Assembly (NCBI GenBank): GCA_903885605.1
Contig: CAISJD010000024.1
Coordinates: forward strand, 1-46,829
Length of the DNA stretch: 46,829 bases
Reading direction: 5' to 3'
DNA from: an uncultured Chthonomonas sp.
GTDB taxonomy: Bacteria > Armatimonadota > Chthonomonadetes > Chthonomonadales > CAJBBX01
The translations under genes and the position numbers were made by a program. The notes below the pieces were generated by a model. It saw only the letters and a program-made list of their open reading frames with translations, was not told the DNA's origin and made no database searches. This document shows, in pieces, positions 25,736-35,300 of the stretch (positions are counted from its first letter, which is position 1; each line of letters opens with the position of its first letter).

Positions 25736-27072
25736 ACCGATCTATCGGCTTTCCCTACGGCACAGCCGCCCTCCTGGTCCTCGCGCTGGCGCTCGCGTCG
25801 GGCGTCTGGCTGGCGGCGCACCCTGTGCGGAGCGCCACGGCCGACCTGACCATGTGGACGTTCGCCAACACGCACTACAACGCGTACAAGGCCGCAGTGC
25901 CCTCCTTCGAGAAGGCGCACCCCGGCGTCCATGTCGATGTGCAACTCGTCTCCGGCACAGCCGTTACCTCGCGGCTGCAGGCGGCGTTCTGGGCCGACCT
26001 CGACGTCCCCGACATGGTGGAGGTAGAGATCAGCAGCGCCGCCGCCTTCTTCCGAGGCCCGCTGGAGCACGTGGGGTTCCTGGACCTGACGGACCGCATC
26101 CACCGCGCCGGCCTCTGGGACGGCATGGTGCAGGCCCGGTTCGCCCCCTACACCAGCCGCGGGCGCATCTTCGGCCTGCCGCACGATGTCCACCCGGTGC
26201 AGCTCGCCTACCGGCGCGACATCGTCGAGCGGCTGGGCGTGGACGTCGACAAGATCGAGACGTGGGATGACTTTGTCGCAGTCGGGAGGCGCATCACCGT
26301 CCCGAACAAGCGCTACATGCTGGAGATGCCCGATACCGAAGCCTCGCGGCTGGAGATGTGCCTCTTCCAGCGCGGCGGCGGCTACTTCGACAAGGAGGGG
26401 CGCTGCCGGTTCGATGACGAGGTGGGCGTCCAGACGATGCTCTGGTACGTCCCCCTTGTGGCCGGGCCGCGGCGCATCGGCGGCGACCTGGGCGGCGGGC
26501 AGATCCTCACCAAGGCCATTGAGGACGGGTACCTGCTCTTCCTGGCGGCGCCGGACTGGCGGACGATGTCGTTCGAGATGGACGTGCCGCGCGTCTCGGG
26601 CAAGATGGCCCTCATGCCGCTGCCGGCCGTGAAGCGCGGCGGGCCTCGAACCAGCACCTGGGGAGGCACCATGCTGGCCATCACCCGGCGTTCCCCGCAC
26701 CCCGAGTTGGCGTGGGAGTTCGCCAAGCACCTCTACCTGAACCCGGCCGAGCTGGCCGAGCGCTTCCGAGGCACCAACATCATCCCCGCGCTGAGGTCCG
26801 CCTGGCGCCAGCCCGCCTTCTCCGAGCCGCGGCCCTACTGGTCGAACCAGCGGCTGGGCGACAGCTACGCGCTGCTGGCTCCGCAGACGCCCTACCAGTA
26901 CGCCAGCCCCTTCGTCAGCACCGCCAAGGGCAAGCTGAGCGAGGCGCTGGTGGCCTGCGTGCAGCGGTACCGGACAAGAGGCCCCGACGGCTTCGAGCCC
27001 TTCGTGCGGCGGCAGTTGCGGGGAAGCGCCGGCGAGCTTCGGCGGCTCATGTCGCGGAGCCCGTTCCTTTGA
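25732..27072 (+). CDS. Sugar ABC transporter substrate-binding protein
   Basis: A 446-residue family 1 extracellular solute-binding protein. An N-terminal hydrophobic segment (AALLVLALALASGVWLAA, about 11-28) acts as signal or anchor; there is no lipobox cysteine. Next come LTMWTFANTHYNAYKAAVPSFEKAHPGVHV, FGLPHDVHPVQLAYRRDIVERLG and WGGTMLAITRRSPHPELAWEFAKHL, all typical of the MalE/UgpB class. It opens a coupled set with two permeases (the next gene overlaps by 4 nt). Ribosome site is weak. The ligand is probably an oligosaccharide or glycoside, given the GH4 gene downstream. Confidence 0.92.
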   Translation: MNRSIGFPYGTAALLVLALALASGVWLAAHPVRSATADLTMWTFANTHYNAYKAAVPSFEKAHPGVHVDVQLVSGTAVTSRLQAAFWADLDVPDMVEVEISSAAAFFRGPLEHVGFLDLTDRIHRAGLWDGMVQARFAPYTSRGRIFGLPHDVHPVQLAYRRDIVERLGVDVDKIETWDDFVAVGRRITVPNKRYMLEMPDTEASRLEMCLFQRGGGYFDKEGRCRFDDEVGVQTMLWYVPLVAGPRRIGGDLGGGQILTKAIEDGYLLFLAAPDWRTMSFEMDVPRVSGKMALMPLPAVKRGGPRTSTWGGTMLAITRRSPHPELAWEFAKHLYLNPAELAERFRGTNIIPALRSAWRQPAFSEPRPYWSNQRLGDSYALLAPQTPYQYASPFVSTAKGKLSEALVACVQRYRTRGPDGFEPFVRRQLRGSAGELRRLMSRSPFL

Positions 27073-28025
27073 GCGCGCCGCAGCGCACAAGGGCCGACCG
27101 CTGGTTCCGGGTGCAGCACCGCGCGGCGCCCTACCTCTTCGTGGCTCCCTTCGTGCTGCTCTTTCTGACGTTCGGCCTCTGGCCCATCGTGAAGAGCCTC
27201 TCGCTCTCCATGTATGCCACGAGCGGGCCCAAGGACCAGGTCTTCGTGGGCGCCGCCAACTTCCGGTTCCTGCTCGGCGACCCCGACTTCCGCGTGGCGG
27301 CGGCCAACACGGCGGTGTTCGCGTTCTGGTCGGTCTTCGTGCAGCTGCCGCTGGCGCTGGGCCTGGCGTTGCTGCTGAGCCGCTCCTGGCTGCGGGGCCG
27401 CGAGTTCCTACGGCTGGTCTTCTTCTCGCCGAACCTGCTGGGCCAGGTCTTCGTCGGTGTGCTCTTCAGCGTCCTCTTCGTGCCGCAGTACGGCCTGCTC
27501 AACAACGCCCTGCACGGGCTGACGGAGCCGCTGCACCGGTACCTCTCGTTCATCCCGGTGGTCGAGCTGGACACCAAGTGGCTGGCCAACCCGGCGCTGG
27601 TGATGCCGGCGCTGGTCCTCACGTCGCTCTGGATGTACGTCGGCTTCAACATGATCTACTTCCTGGCCGCGCTGCAGGCCGTGGACCAGGACCTCTATGA
27701 GGCCGCCACGGTTGACGGCGCCAACGGGCTCCAGCAGTTCATCGCGGTGACGCTGCCCGGCATCCGGCCTGTGGCCGTCTTCGTGCTTATCACATCTACC
27801 ATCGGCTCGTTCCAGCTCTTCGAGCTGCCCTACATCATGCTGGGCAACGGTCCGGGACCGAACAAGGCGGGTCTCACCATCGTGATGTACCTCTACCAGA
27901 TGGGCTTCGTGACCGGCGATCTGGGGTACGCCTCCGCCGTGGGATGGACGCTGGCGCTGGGCCTGCTCGTGATCAGCCTGGCGCAGATGCGGATCACGGG
28001 CGCCTTCCGGAGCAACACCGAATGA
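27069..28025 (+). CDS. Sugar ABC transporter permease (MalF/UgpA type)
   Basis: A 318-residue inner-membrane permease with six predicted helices (first about 22-42: YLFVAPFVLLFLTFGLWPIV). The cytoplasmic EAA loop is LYEAATVDGANGLQQFIAVTLPGIRP, which docks the ATPase. The start is TTG at 27069, overlapping the binding-protein stop, with CGGAG 9 nt upstream; the open frame runs back into the preceding gene, but that part is out-of-frame read-through. The stop overlaps the next permease in ATGA. Confidence 0.94.
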   Translation: MSAPQRTRADRWFRVQHRAAPYLFVAPFVLLFLTFGLWPIVKSLSLSMYATSGPKDQVFVGAANFRFLLGDPDFRVAAANTAVFAFWSVFVQLPLALGLALLLSRSWLRGREFLRLVFFSPNLLGQVFVGVLFSVLFVPQYGLLNNALHGLTEPLHRYLSFIPVVELDTKWLANPALVMPALVLTSLWMYVGFNMIYFLAALQAVDQDLYEAATVDGANGLQQFIAVTLPGIRPVAVFVLITSTIGSFQLFELPYIMLGNGPGPNKAGLTIVMYLYQMGFVTGDLGYASAVGWTLALGLLVISLAQMRITGAFRSNTE

Positions 28026-28867
28026 GGCCCACCGTCGCCACCCGCGTGCTGCGGGCCATCGTTTACGTGGGCCTCGGCCTGCTCGCGGCGTTGACGCTGA
28101 CGCCGCTGCTCTGGCTCGTGGCCGCCGCCACCAAGGGCCCCGACGACCTGTTTCACTACACCTTCTTCGCACCACGCGGCACATGGGCCAACTACCAGGA
28201 GCTGTTCGAGGTCTTCAAGGCCGTGAAGAGCGTGAACTTCCTGCGGTGCGGCATCAACAGCGTCTTCGTCGCCTGCACCACGGTGCTGGTTCAGCTCTTC
28301 TTCTCGTCGCTGGCGGGCTTCGCGCTGGCCAAGTACAGCTTCCGAGGGAAGAAGCAGCTGACGGTGCTGATGCTCTCGACGATGCTCATCCCGGGTCAGG
28401 TCGTCATGGCCCCGCTGTACGAACTGATCTACCGGATGGGCCTGGTGGACAGCTACCTCGGCCTCGTGGTGCCCGGCGCCGTCAGCGTCTTCGGCATCTT
28501 CCTCTTCCGGCAGTCCATCACGCAGATGCCCGATGAGCTCCTGGACGCGGCGCGCATGGACGGCTGCACGGAGTTCCGCACCTACTGGGACATCGTGATG
28601 CCGGTCTCGCGGCCCATGGTCGGCGCCTTCTGCCTGATCTCGTTCATGGGCGCCTGGAACAGCTTCCTCTGGCCGCAGATCATCCTGCACAACAGCGCCC
28701 GGTTCACGCTGCCTATCGCGCTGAACCAGCTCGTGGGCATCTACCAGCAGCAGTACGGCACCCTCATGGCCGGGACGCTGGTGAGCATCCTGCCGGTTGT
28801 GGTCCTTTTCATGCTGCTGCAGCGCGAGTTCGTGGCGGGCCTCACGGCCGGCGCGGTGAAGGGGTAG
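28022..28867 (+). CDS. Sugar ABC transporter permease (MalG/UgpE type)
   Basis: A 281-residue partner permease with six helices (first about 9-33). The EAA loop is [26 protein letters not shown], and [28 protein letters not shown] is typical of the family. It starts in the ATGA overlap with the first permease. No ATPase gene is present in the set; as in many such loci a shared MsmX/UgpC-type ATPase encoded elsewhere probably serves it. A hairpin follows at 28882. Confidence 0.94.
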   Translation: MRPTVATRVLRAIVYVGLGLLAALTLTPLLWLVAAATKGPDDLFHYTFFAPRGTWANYQELFEVFKAVKSVNFLRCGINSVFVACTTVLVQLFFSSLAGFALAKYSFRGKKQLTVLMLSTMLIPGQVVMAPLYELIYRMGLVDSYLGLVVPGAVSVFGIFLFRQSITQMPDELLDAARMDGCTEFRTYWDIVMPVSRPMVGAFCLISFMGAWNSFLWPQIILHNSARFTLPIALNQLVGIYQQQYGTLMAGTLVSILPVVVLFMLLQREFVAGLTAGAVKG

Positions 28868-28881
28868 CGCCGCCCCACGTC

Positions 28882-28911
28882 TCTTGGGCGCTCGGGCCTC
28901 GGCGCCCAAGA
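28882..28911 (+). terminator. Hairpin after the ABC permeases
   Basis: TCTTGGGCGC (28882-28891) pairs with GCGCCCAAGA (28902-28911), 10-nt loop, no T-run. It could end or attenuate transcription between the transporter set and the GH4 gene. The rest of the 181-bp gap shows only weak resemblance to known RNA motifs. Confidence 0.5.
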
Positions 28912-29048
28912 CCGGTATGGCAGGAGTGCGTCGGGGAGAGGAGCCGGTTCGCACGGGCAGGAAAACGGTGCGCCGGTGTCGCAATGAACCCCGCGAGGCC
29001 GGAGCCCGGTTGGGTCGGCCCGATCAAATCGCAGGAGTGCGCAAGCCC

Positions 29049-30377
29049 ATGCCTAAGATCGCCTTCATCGGAGCCGGCAGCCTCGGGTTCACCCGCGGCC
29101 TCGTCAGGGATATCCTAACCTTCCCGGCCCTGGCAGACTCGACCATCAGCCTCATGGACGTCGACCCCGACCGCCTGGAGTTCGCCAAGACCGCTGTGAC
29201 ACGCATCGTCGAGGCGGGCAACTATCCCGCCAAGGTGGAGGCGCACCTCGACCGCCGCGCCGCACTCGAGGGCGCCGACGCGGTGCTCTGCACCATCCTG
29301 GCCGCGCCCGTCAGCGTCTGGCGGCACGACATCGAAATCCCCATGAAGTACGGCGTCGACACCAACGTGGGCGACACACGCGGCCCGTCGGGCACCTTCC
29401 GCGCTATACGCACCATCCCGGTCATGCTCTCCATTTGCCGCGACATGGAGGAGGTCTGCCCCAACGCCATCCTGCTCAACTACACGAACCCCATGGCCAT
29501 GCTCTGCCGCGCCATGCTGGGTGAGACCAAGATCCGCCTGAGCGGCCTCTGCCATAGTGTGCAGGGAACCGCCCACATGCTGGCCCACTGGATCGGCGCG
29601 CCGACCAACGAGATCACCTACCTCTGCGCCGGCATCAACCACCAGGCCTTCTACATCGACTACAAGTGGAACGGCAAGGACGCCTACCCGCTGATCCGCG
29701 AGGCGGTCGAGCGGCCCGACGTGAGCAACGAGGAGCAGGTGCGCAACGAGCTCTTCCGCCACCTGGGCTACTACGTTACCGAGAGCAGCGGCCACAACTC
29801 GGAGTACGTCGCCTGGTTCCGCAAGCGTCCCGACCTAATCGAGAAGTACTGCACCCACGGCACTGGCTGGAACCCCGGCAAGTACGGCTACATCATGGAC
29901 GAGTACCTGCGACGCGAGGGAACATGGCAGGCGGACATCAAGGCCGAGATGGAACGGAACGAGCCGATCAACCTGCAGCGCGGCCATGAGTACGCCGCCT
30001 CGATCATCAACGCCACCTGCGGCGACGGGACGCTTTTTGAGTTCAACGGCAACGTCCTGAACCACGGCCTCATCGACAACCTGCCGCAGGGCTGCTGCGT
30101 TGAGGTGCCGGTGATGGCCAGCAAGCGGGGCCTGGATGCCATGCATGTGGGCGCCCTGCCGCCGCAGTGCGCCGCGCTCATCTCCATCTCGGCGCAGAAC
30201 GAAGAGATGGCCGTCCACGGAGCGATCACCGGCGATGCGCGGTCGGTGTTCCACAGCATAGCCTTCGACCCCCTGACCTCGGCCGTCCTCTCCCTGGCGG
30301 AGATCAAGGAGATGGTGAAGGAGATGTTCGAGGCGTCGAAGGACTACCTGCCGCAGTTCAAGTCGTTCGACTTCTAG
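29049..30377 (+). CDS. GH4 family glycosidase, alpha-galactosidase (MelA)-like
   Basis: A 442-residue NAD- and Mn-dependent glycosidase of family GH4, acting in the cytoplasm through an oxidation-elimination mechanism. The NAD-binding [15 protein letters not shown] is at the N-terminus, followed by [23 protein letters not shown] (metal-binding Cys, the alpha-galactosidase/glucuronidase form) and GINHQAFY (metal-binding His). The ATG at 29049 follows AGGAG by about 12 nt; earlier codons in the frame are low-quality. It lies 181 nt after the sugar permeases, so imported galactosides or related glycosides are likely substrates. Alpha-glucosidase or glucuronidase specificity is not excluded. Confidence 0.92.
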   Translation: MPKIAFIGAGSLGFTRGLVRDILTFPALADSTISLMDVDPDRLEFAKTAVTRIVEAGNYPAKVEAHLDRRAALEGADAVLCTILAAPVSVWRHDIEIPMKYGVDTNVGDTRGPSGTFRAIRTIPVMLSICRDMEEVCPNAILLNYTNPMAMLCRAMLGETKIRLSGLCHSVQGTAHMLAHWIGAPTNEITYLCAGINHQAFYIDYKWNGKDAYPLIREAVERPDVSNEEQVRNELFRHLGYYVTESSGHNSEYVAWFRKRPDLIEKYCTHGTGWNPGKYGYIMDEYLRREGTWQADIKAEMERNEPINLQRGHEYAASIINATCGDGTLFEFNGNVLNHGLIDNLPQGCCVEVPVMASKRGLDAMHVGALPPQCAALISISAQNEEMAVHGAITGDARSVFHSIAFDPLTSAVLSLAEIKEMVKEMFEASKDYLPQFKSFDF

Positions 30378-30386
30378 GCGGCATAT

Positions 30387-30418
30387 GCGGGGCCGCGCCA
30401 TACCCGGTGCGGTCCCGC
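30387..30418. terminator. Hairpin between convergent genes
   Basis: GCGGGGCCGC (30387-30396) and GCGGTCCCGC (30409-30418) form a 10-bp stem with one G-U pair and a 12-nt loop. It lies between the GH4 gene and the convergent exported-protein gene. No T-run on either side. Confidence 0.4.
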
Positions 30419-30436
30419 CGATGCCGTCGTACCGGC

Positions 30437-31363
30437 TCAGCGCTTGCGGTCGCCGTGGAGCTGGTCGAAGAGGGTCAGGCGTTTCTTCTTGCGCGGGGTC
30501 GAGGCCTTGCGGGCCTCCGGCGTGTTCATCAGGTCCGTCAGCGAGTGGAACCGCATGGCGTCCTTGGGTTGGACCCAGGCGAAGAGCGCGTCGGGCAGCT
30601 TGGGGTTGGCCTCCACGCGGTTCTCGTAGGCAAAGTGGACGTCGGCCGGGGGCAGGGGATCCTCATCGATGAGGAACTCGCCGGGGTTGTCCGGGTCCGG
30701 CTCGGGTGGCCTCTTCTCGCGCGGCGGTAGCGGCCGGGCCACGGCGTCGAAGCTGAACCGACGGATGAGATGGTCCTCCTTGCCGATGGCGATGCGTGTG
30801 GTCGCTACGTAGACCGGATCACTCATGTCGGCGGCGAGTACGTGGCAGAGGACGCCATCGGAGGTTTCATCGGCCTCCAGCTTCATCGACTTGCTCTCCT
30901 CGAGTAGCGCCTGGCCGATATCTAGCCCCGTGAAGGCCGCCACTTCCAGGCTGGGCGAGATTGTCTGCAGGCCCACGAAGTCCTTCGGAGCCGGCGCCTC
31001 GGTGAAGTTGTTCGCTACCTGTTGGTAGGTGTAGAACCAGCGCCCGTCGCAGACGAACCGGGTGACGGCCGGTTGCGTGAACCCCGGCGTCCGTGCGCGG
31101 ACCTCCAGCACCATCCGGTTGGGCCTGCGCGCCTCGAAGAGGGCGCTCACCAGCGAGGCCGCCGCCGCCACGGTGGAGGTCTTGGTGTAGGTGGTCTCCT
31201 GACGCAGGGATCGCAGCTTTCGGTACGTCGCCACCGTGGCCGTCAGCAGCTCACGGACCTCGGGCGGGGCAGGGATCACGGGGATGGCGGGCGCCTGCGC
31301 GCGGGCCGGCGAGCAGGCCGCTACCGCCGACAGGGCCGCGACTGCCGCCCGAAGTCGGCTCAT
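30437..31363 (-). CDS. Exported protein of LolA/DUF2092-like fold
   Basis: A 308-residue exported protein. Its N-terminus (RLRAAVAALSAVAACSPARAQA) fits either a lipobox (VAAC) or signal peptidase I cleavage after ARA. The body looks like the LolA-like beta-fold of DUF2092 and related periplasmic proteins: TATVATYRKLRSLRQETTYTKT, ARRPNRMVLEVRA, TRFVCDGRWFYTY, and DGVLCHVLAADM. A proline-rich loop (PLPPREKRPPEPDPDNPGEF) and a basic tail (RKASTPRKKKRLTLF) follow. Its ATG overlaps the stop of the upstream exported protein in ATGA. It probably binds lipid or lipoprotein in the periplasm; exact function unknown. Confidence 0.75.
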   Translation of the reverse strand: MSRLRAAVAALSAVAACSPARAQAPAIPVIPAPPEVRELLTATVATYRKLRSLRQETTYTKTSTVAAAASLVSALFEARRPNRMVLEVRARTPGFTQPAVTRFVCDGRWFYTYQQVANNFTEAPAPKDFVGLQTISPSLEVAAFTGLDIGQALLEESKSMKLEADETSDGVLCHVLAADMSDPVYVATTRIAIGKEDHLIRRFSFDAVARPLPPREKRPPEPDPDNPGEFLIDEDPLPPADVHFAYENRVEANPKLPDALFAWVQPKDAMRFHSLTDLMNTPEARKASTPRKKKRLTLFDQLHGDRKR

Positions 31364-32373
31364 CCGCGCACGGCGCGGCCCGGGCCGGCGGGCCGCTGGG
31401 TGGCGCGGCGAAGGCGGGTCAGCTGGAACACGGCCGCCCGGCTCACGTGGCTGTCCGGGTCCTCCGTCACGACCCTCAGCGTTGCCACGATGCCCTCGCG
31501 CACCTCCGGGGGCGTGGTGCGCAGACGGGCGGCCTGCGTCATGGCCGAGGCTGCCAGCACGCGCCAGAGGCGCTCGGTACCCGGCGCGAGGGCCTTGCGG
31601 CAGGCGGCCACGTCGCCCAGCGCGGTGTAGATGCCCCGCACCCTCGCCTGCAGCCGCTCAAGCGACCGTGCGTAGGACTGGGCGGCCACCGCCCGCGCAA
31701 CATCATTCGGCGTTCGGCACCGGGCCATCTGGGCCAGGGCAAGCTGCTCGATGCGTATTCCTCCGTCGACGTCCGTCAGGGCGCCGGGCCGCTGGCGCAT
31801 ATGGGAGCCCATCCGGACTAGCCGCGCGCAGATGGCGAGGGCCTTGTCGCGCCGGCCTGCGCGTAGCCGACGTTCCGCCTCACGGACCGTGGCCATGGCA
31901 AAGGCCTGCAGGGGCTCGGCGTGGCCGGCGATCTCCATGGTGTTGACGGTCAATGCCATGGGGTGCGGCTCGCACCCGGGCTCCACCAGGACGCCCAGGG
32001 CAGGGGCGCCGTTGCGCTCCACGTAGAAGTCGGCCTGGCTCTGGCGCGAGCCGATGGTCAGGTCGCCCATCTCGGCCGCGTTCAGCGGCGGTAGGTTCAG
32101 CCCCTCGTATCCTGCGGCGAGGCTGCCCTTGGTGCGGCGCCGCCGCTGGTACGAGTTGACTGCCTGCAGGTACCAGGCGGCGGCGTTGCCCGTGCCCGTG
32201 GCGGGTTGCGCCACGGCGTCGGTGGGCACGTCCGTCACGAAGGCTTTCGACGCGGGGCGCGAGAGCGGCAGGCGCGATGCGGGGCAGGGCGCCTGGGCCG
32301 AGGCCCTCGCCGCGCCCAGTGCGAGCGCCGGCGCGGCAGCGGCCAACCAGGCCAATCGCGTCAGTCGACCCAT
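31360..32373 (-). CDS. Exported helical protein of unknown function
   Basis: A 337-residue protein with a signal peptide (RLTRLAWLAAAAPALALGAARASA, cleavage about 24-26). The visible parts are AAWYLQAVNSYQRR near residue 62, which resembles TPR-like helices, then helix-rich sequence with many alanines and arginines (TVREAERRLRAGRRDKALAICARLVRMG, and later YARSLERLQARVRGIYTALGDVAACRKAL). The end is arginine/proline-rich. I do not recognise the family. The ATG at 32373 has CGGAG 6 nt upstream and lies 13 nt inside the dnaE end. The next gene overlaps its stop, so all three genes probably form one transcript. Confidence 0.7.
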   Translation of the reverse strand: MGRLTRLAWLAAAAPALALGAARASAQAPCPASRLPLSRPASKAFVTDVPTDAVAQPATGTGNAAAWYLQAVNSYQRRRRTKGSLAAGYEGLNLPPLNAAEMGDLTIGSRQSQADFYVERNGAPALGVLVEPGCEPHPMALTVNTMEIAGHAEPLQAFAMATVREAERRLRAGRRDKALAICARLVRMGSHMRQRPGALTDVDGGIRIEQLALAQMARCRTPNDVARAVAAQSYARSLERLQARVRGIYTALGDVAACRKALAPGTERLWRVLAASAMTQAARLRTTPPEVREGIVATLRVVTEDPDSHVSRAAVFQLTRLRRATQRPAGPGRAVRG

Positions 32374-35300
32374 ACTGCGCTCCGTCCGATGAGGCCTCGC
32401 AGGGTCACCTGCAGGTCGTCGGTCGGCTCCACGCGGAACCCGGCCATGACGCGGCGCGGCCCCGTGGGATCGGCGACGTGGACGCAAACGCCCGTGGTGC
32501 CCGGGTGTTGCAGCAGCGTCGTCCGCACGAAGCCGAGCACGCCGGCCTGGTCGGGGCTGATCCGCACGTTCAGCGTCTGGCCGCCCTGGGACGACGACCG
32601 GCTGGGCAGCAGGGCCACCATGTCCGCCACGATCTCGGCCTCGCGCTCCGCGGCGTTCTCTTCACCTGCCCCGATGTTCTCACGGAACTGCACCCGGCCG
32701 GTGACCTGGACCACGGCATCCTTTACCAGCGCTGCCGCGCACTCCTTGTAGGTGGACGCGAAGACGGTAACCTGGACCTCGCCGGTCAGGTCCTCCACGA
32801 CGATGTGCGCCATCGTGTTCTTGTTACGGTCGACGCGTGCGCGAATCTCGGCGATCACGCCGGCGATGTTAACGACGCTGTCCTTCTCCTGCTCGGCCAG
32901 GTCCTCGGTGGCGACCGCGCCGATTCGGCTCAGCCGCTCCCTGTGGTCCGCCAGCGGATGGCCCGAGATGTAGCACCCCAGCAGGTCGCGCTCGGCCCGG
33001 AGCTGGACCTCGGTGGGGTAGTCGGGCACGTCCGGCAGCGGCGCGTCGGCCTCCTCCACGGCGCCGTCGTCGAACAGGCTGGCCTGGCCGCTGTTGCGCG
33101 CCTTCTGCTTGGATGCCGCCAGCCTCATGGCGTCGTCCAGGCCCTGTGAGAGGGCCCGCCGAACAGGGTGGATCGATCCCAGCGCGCCGCACTGGATCAA
33201 GGAGTCGATGCAAGCCTTCGTCATGCCCTTCCGAGCCGTGGTCCGTTCGCAGAAGTCGGCCAGCGAACGGAATGCACCGCCGTCGGCACGGGCGGCCATG
33301 ACGGCCTCTACGGCGGTCTTGCCCACGCTCTTGATGGCCGCGAGCCCGAACCGGATGGCGTTGTCCTCGCGTGAGAACTCCACGTCAGAGCGGTTGACGT
33401 CCGGCGGCAGGATGGTGAGGCCCATGCGCGAGCACTCGGCGAGGCAGCTACGCATCTTGTCCGGCTTCTCCAGGTAGCAGGTAAGGAGCGCGGACATGTA
33501 CTCGATGGGGTAGTGGGCCTTCAGGTAGGCCGTCTGGTAGGCCACCATGGCGTAGCAGACGGCGTGAGCCTTGTTGAACGCATAGCCGGCAAAGGGCTCG
33601 ATGAGCTTGAAGATGCGCTCGGCCTGCGCCTCGGTGCGGCCCAGCTGCAGGGCGCCCTTGATGAAGTCCGTGCGGGACTTCTCCATGTCGGACGCCTTCT
33701 TCTTGCCCATGGCGCGCCGCAGCAGGTCGGCCTTGCCCAGGCTGAACCCGGCGAAGACCCGCGCGATCTGCAGCACCTGATCCTGGTATACGATGACCCC
33801 GTAGGTCTCCTTCAGGATCGGCTCCAAGCAGGGATCGGGATAGCGGATCGTCTCGGCCCCGTGGCGGCTCCGGACGAAGGTAGGGATGTGCTCCATGGGG
33901 CCGGGGCGGTAGAGTGCCACCATGGCTGCCAGGTCGCGGACCGAGCCGGGCCTCAGCGCGGCGATGTTCCGGCGCATGCCCGCGCTCTCGAGCTGGAACA
34001 CGCCCTTGGTGTCGCCTCGGGCCAGCAGGGCGAAGGTCGCCTCGTCGGCCAACGGCAACGTGCGCGGGTCAAGCGTCACGCCCGTGGATTTGCGGATGTT
34101 GGCCACGGCCCGACCGAGGATGGTGAGGTTGATCAGCCCCAGGAAGTCCATCTTCAGGAGGCCGATGTCCTCCAGCGTCGATGCCGAGTACTGGGTCACC
34201 AGGCCGCCGTCGGTGGACTTTTGCAGCGGCGTATGCTCAACCAGTGGATCCGCCGAGATGACCACGCCGGCCGCATGCACCGACGAGTGGCGCGCGATGC
34301 CTTCCAGGCGCAGGCAGGTGTCGACGAGGTGGCGTATGGGCCGGTCGCGGTCATACAGCTCCCGGAACTCGGCGTTGTTCTCCAGTTCCCCTGCGATGCC
34401 GCCCGACTTGGCGTTGCCCTTCACGAGGCCCACGATCTTGTTGACCTCGCTGATGGGCATGTCCAGCGCTCTGCCTGCGTCCTTCATCACGGCTTTGGCC
34501 TGCAGCGTCCCGAAGGTGACGATCTGTGCCACGCGGTCGGCGCCGTACTTCCGGGTGACGTACTCCATCACCTCGCAGCGCCGGGCATCCTCGAAGTCCA
34601 TGTCGATGTCGGGCATGCTGAGCCGCTCGGGGTTCAGGTACCGCTCGAACGTGAGGCCGTACTCGACGGGGTCGATGTCCGTGATGCCCGCCGCGTAGCT
34701 GACCAGCGATCCCGCAGCCGAGCCGCGGACGCCGAAGTGGATGTGCTGGTCCCGAGCGAACTGGGCGAAGTCGGCCACAATCAGCGTGTACGCGGAGTAC
34801 CCCATCTCCCTGATGACGCGTAGCTCGTACTCCAGCCTCTCGCGGTAGTCGGGCGCGGGATCGCCCACCAGGGCCCGCAGGCCCTGCCACGCAGTGCGCT
34901 CCAGATGGTCGTCCGGCGTCACACCCTCCGGTAGGCCCGGCGCCGGCATGGAAAGCCGTCCGAAGGTCATCTCCAGGTTGCACCGGTCGGCGATAGCCAG
35001 GGTGCGCTCCATGGCCTCCCGATGCTCCGGCAGGGCGGCGGCCATCTCAGCTGCCGACTTCATGTAGAACTGCTGCGAGTCGTAGCGGAGGCGCTTGGCG
35101 TCGTCCATCTTGGCGCCGGTGCCCACGCAGAGCAACACATCGTGGGCGTAGTGGTCATCGCCGTTCAGGTAGTGGACATCGTTGGTGACCACGGTCTGCA
35201 GGCCCATCTCGCGTGCCAGCTTCGGCGCCAGTTCGCGCACCTTCTCCTGGTCGTGCAGGCCGTGCGCCATGATCTCAACGAGGAAGCGATCCGGGCCGAA

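Noticed and set aside
24466-27090. An 874-codon - strand frame opposite the aminotransferase and binding-protein genes.
   Set aside because: Mirror frame of well-identified genes; composition typical of antisense GC-rich frames (Gly, Arg, His, Val).
28960-29030. CGCAATGAACCCCGCGAGGCCGGAG upstream of the GH4 gene recalls the 3' end of a cobalamin riboswitch (CGATGACCCGCGAGCCAGGAG).
   Set aside because: The gap is too short for a full riboswitch, the 5' core (B12 box side with GCAACTG) is absent, and the gene has no link with cobalamin.
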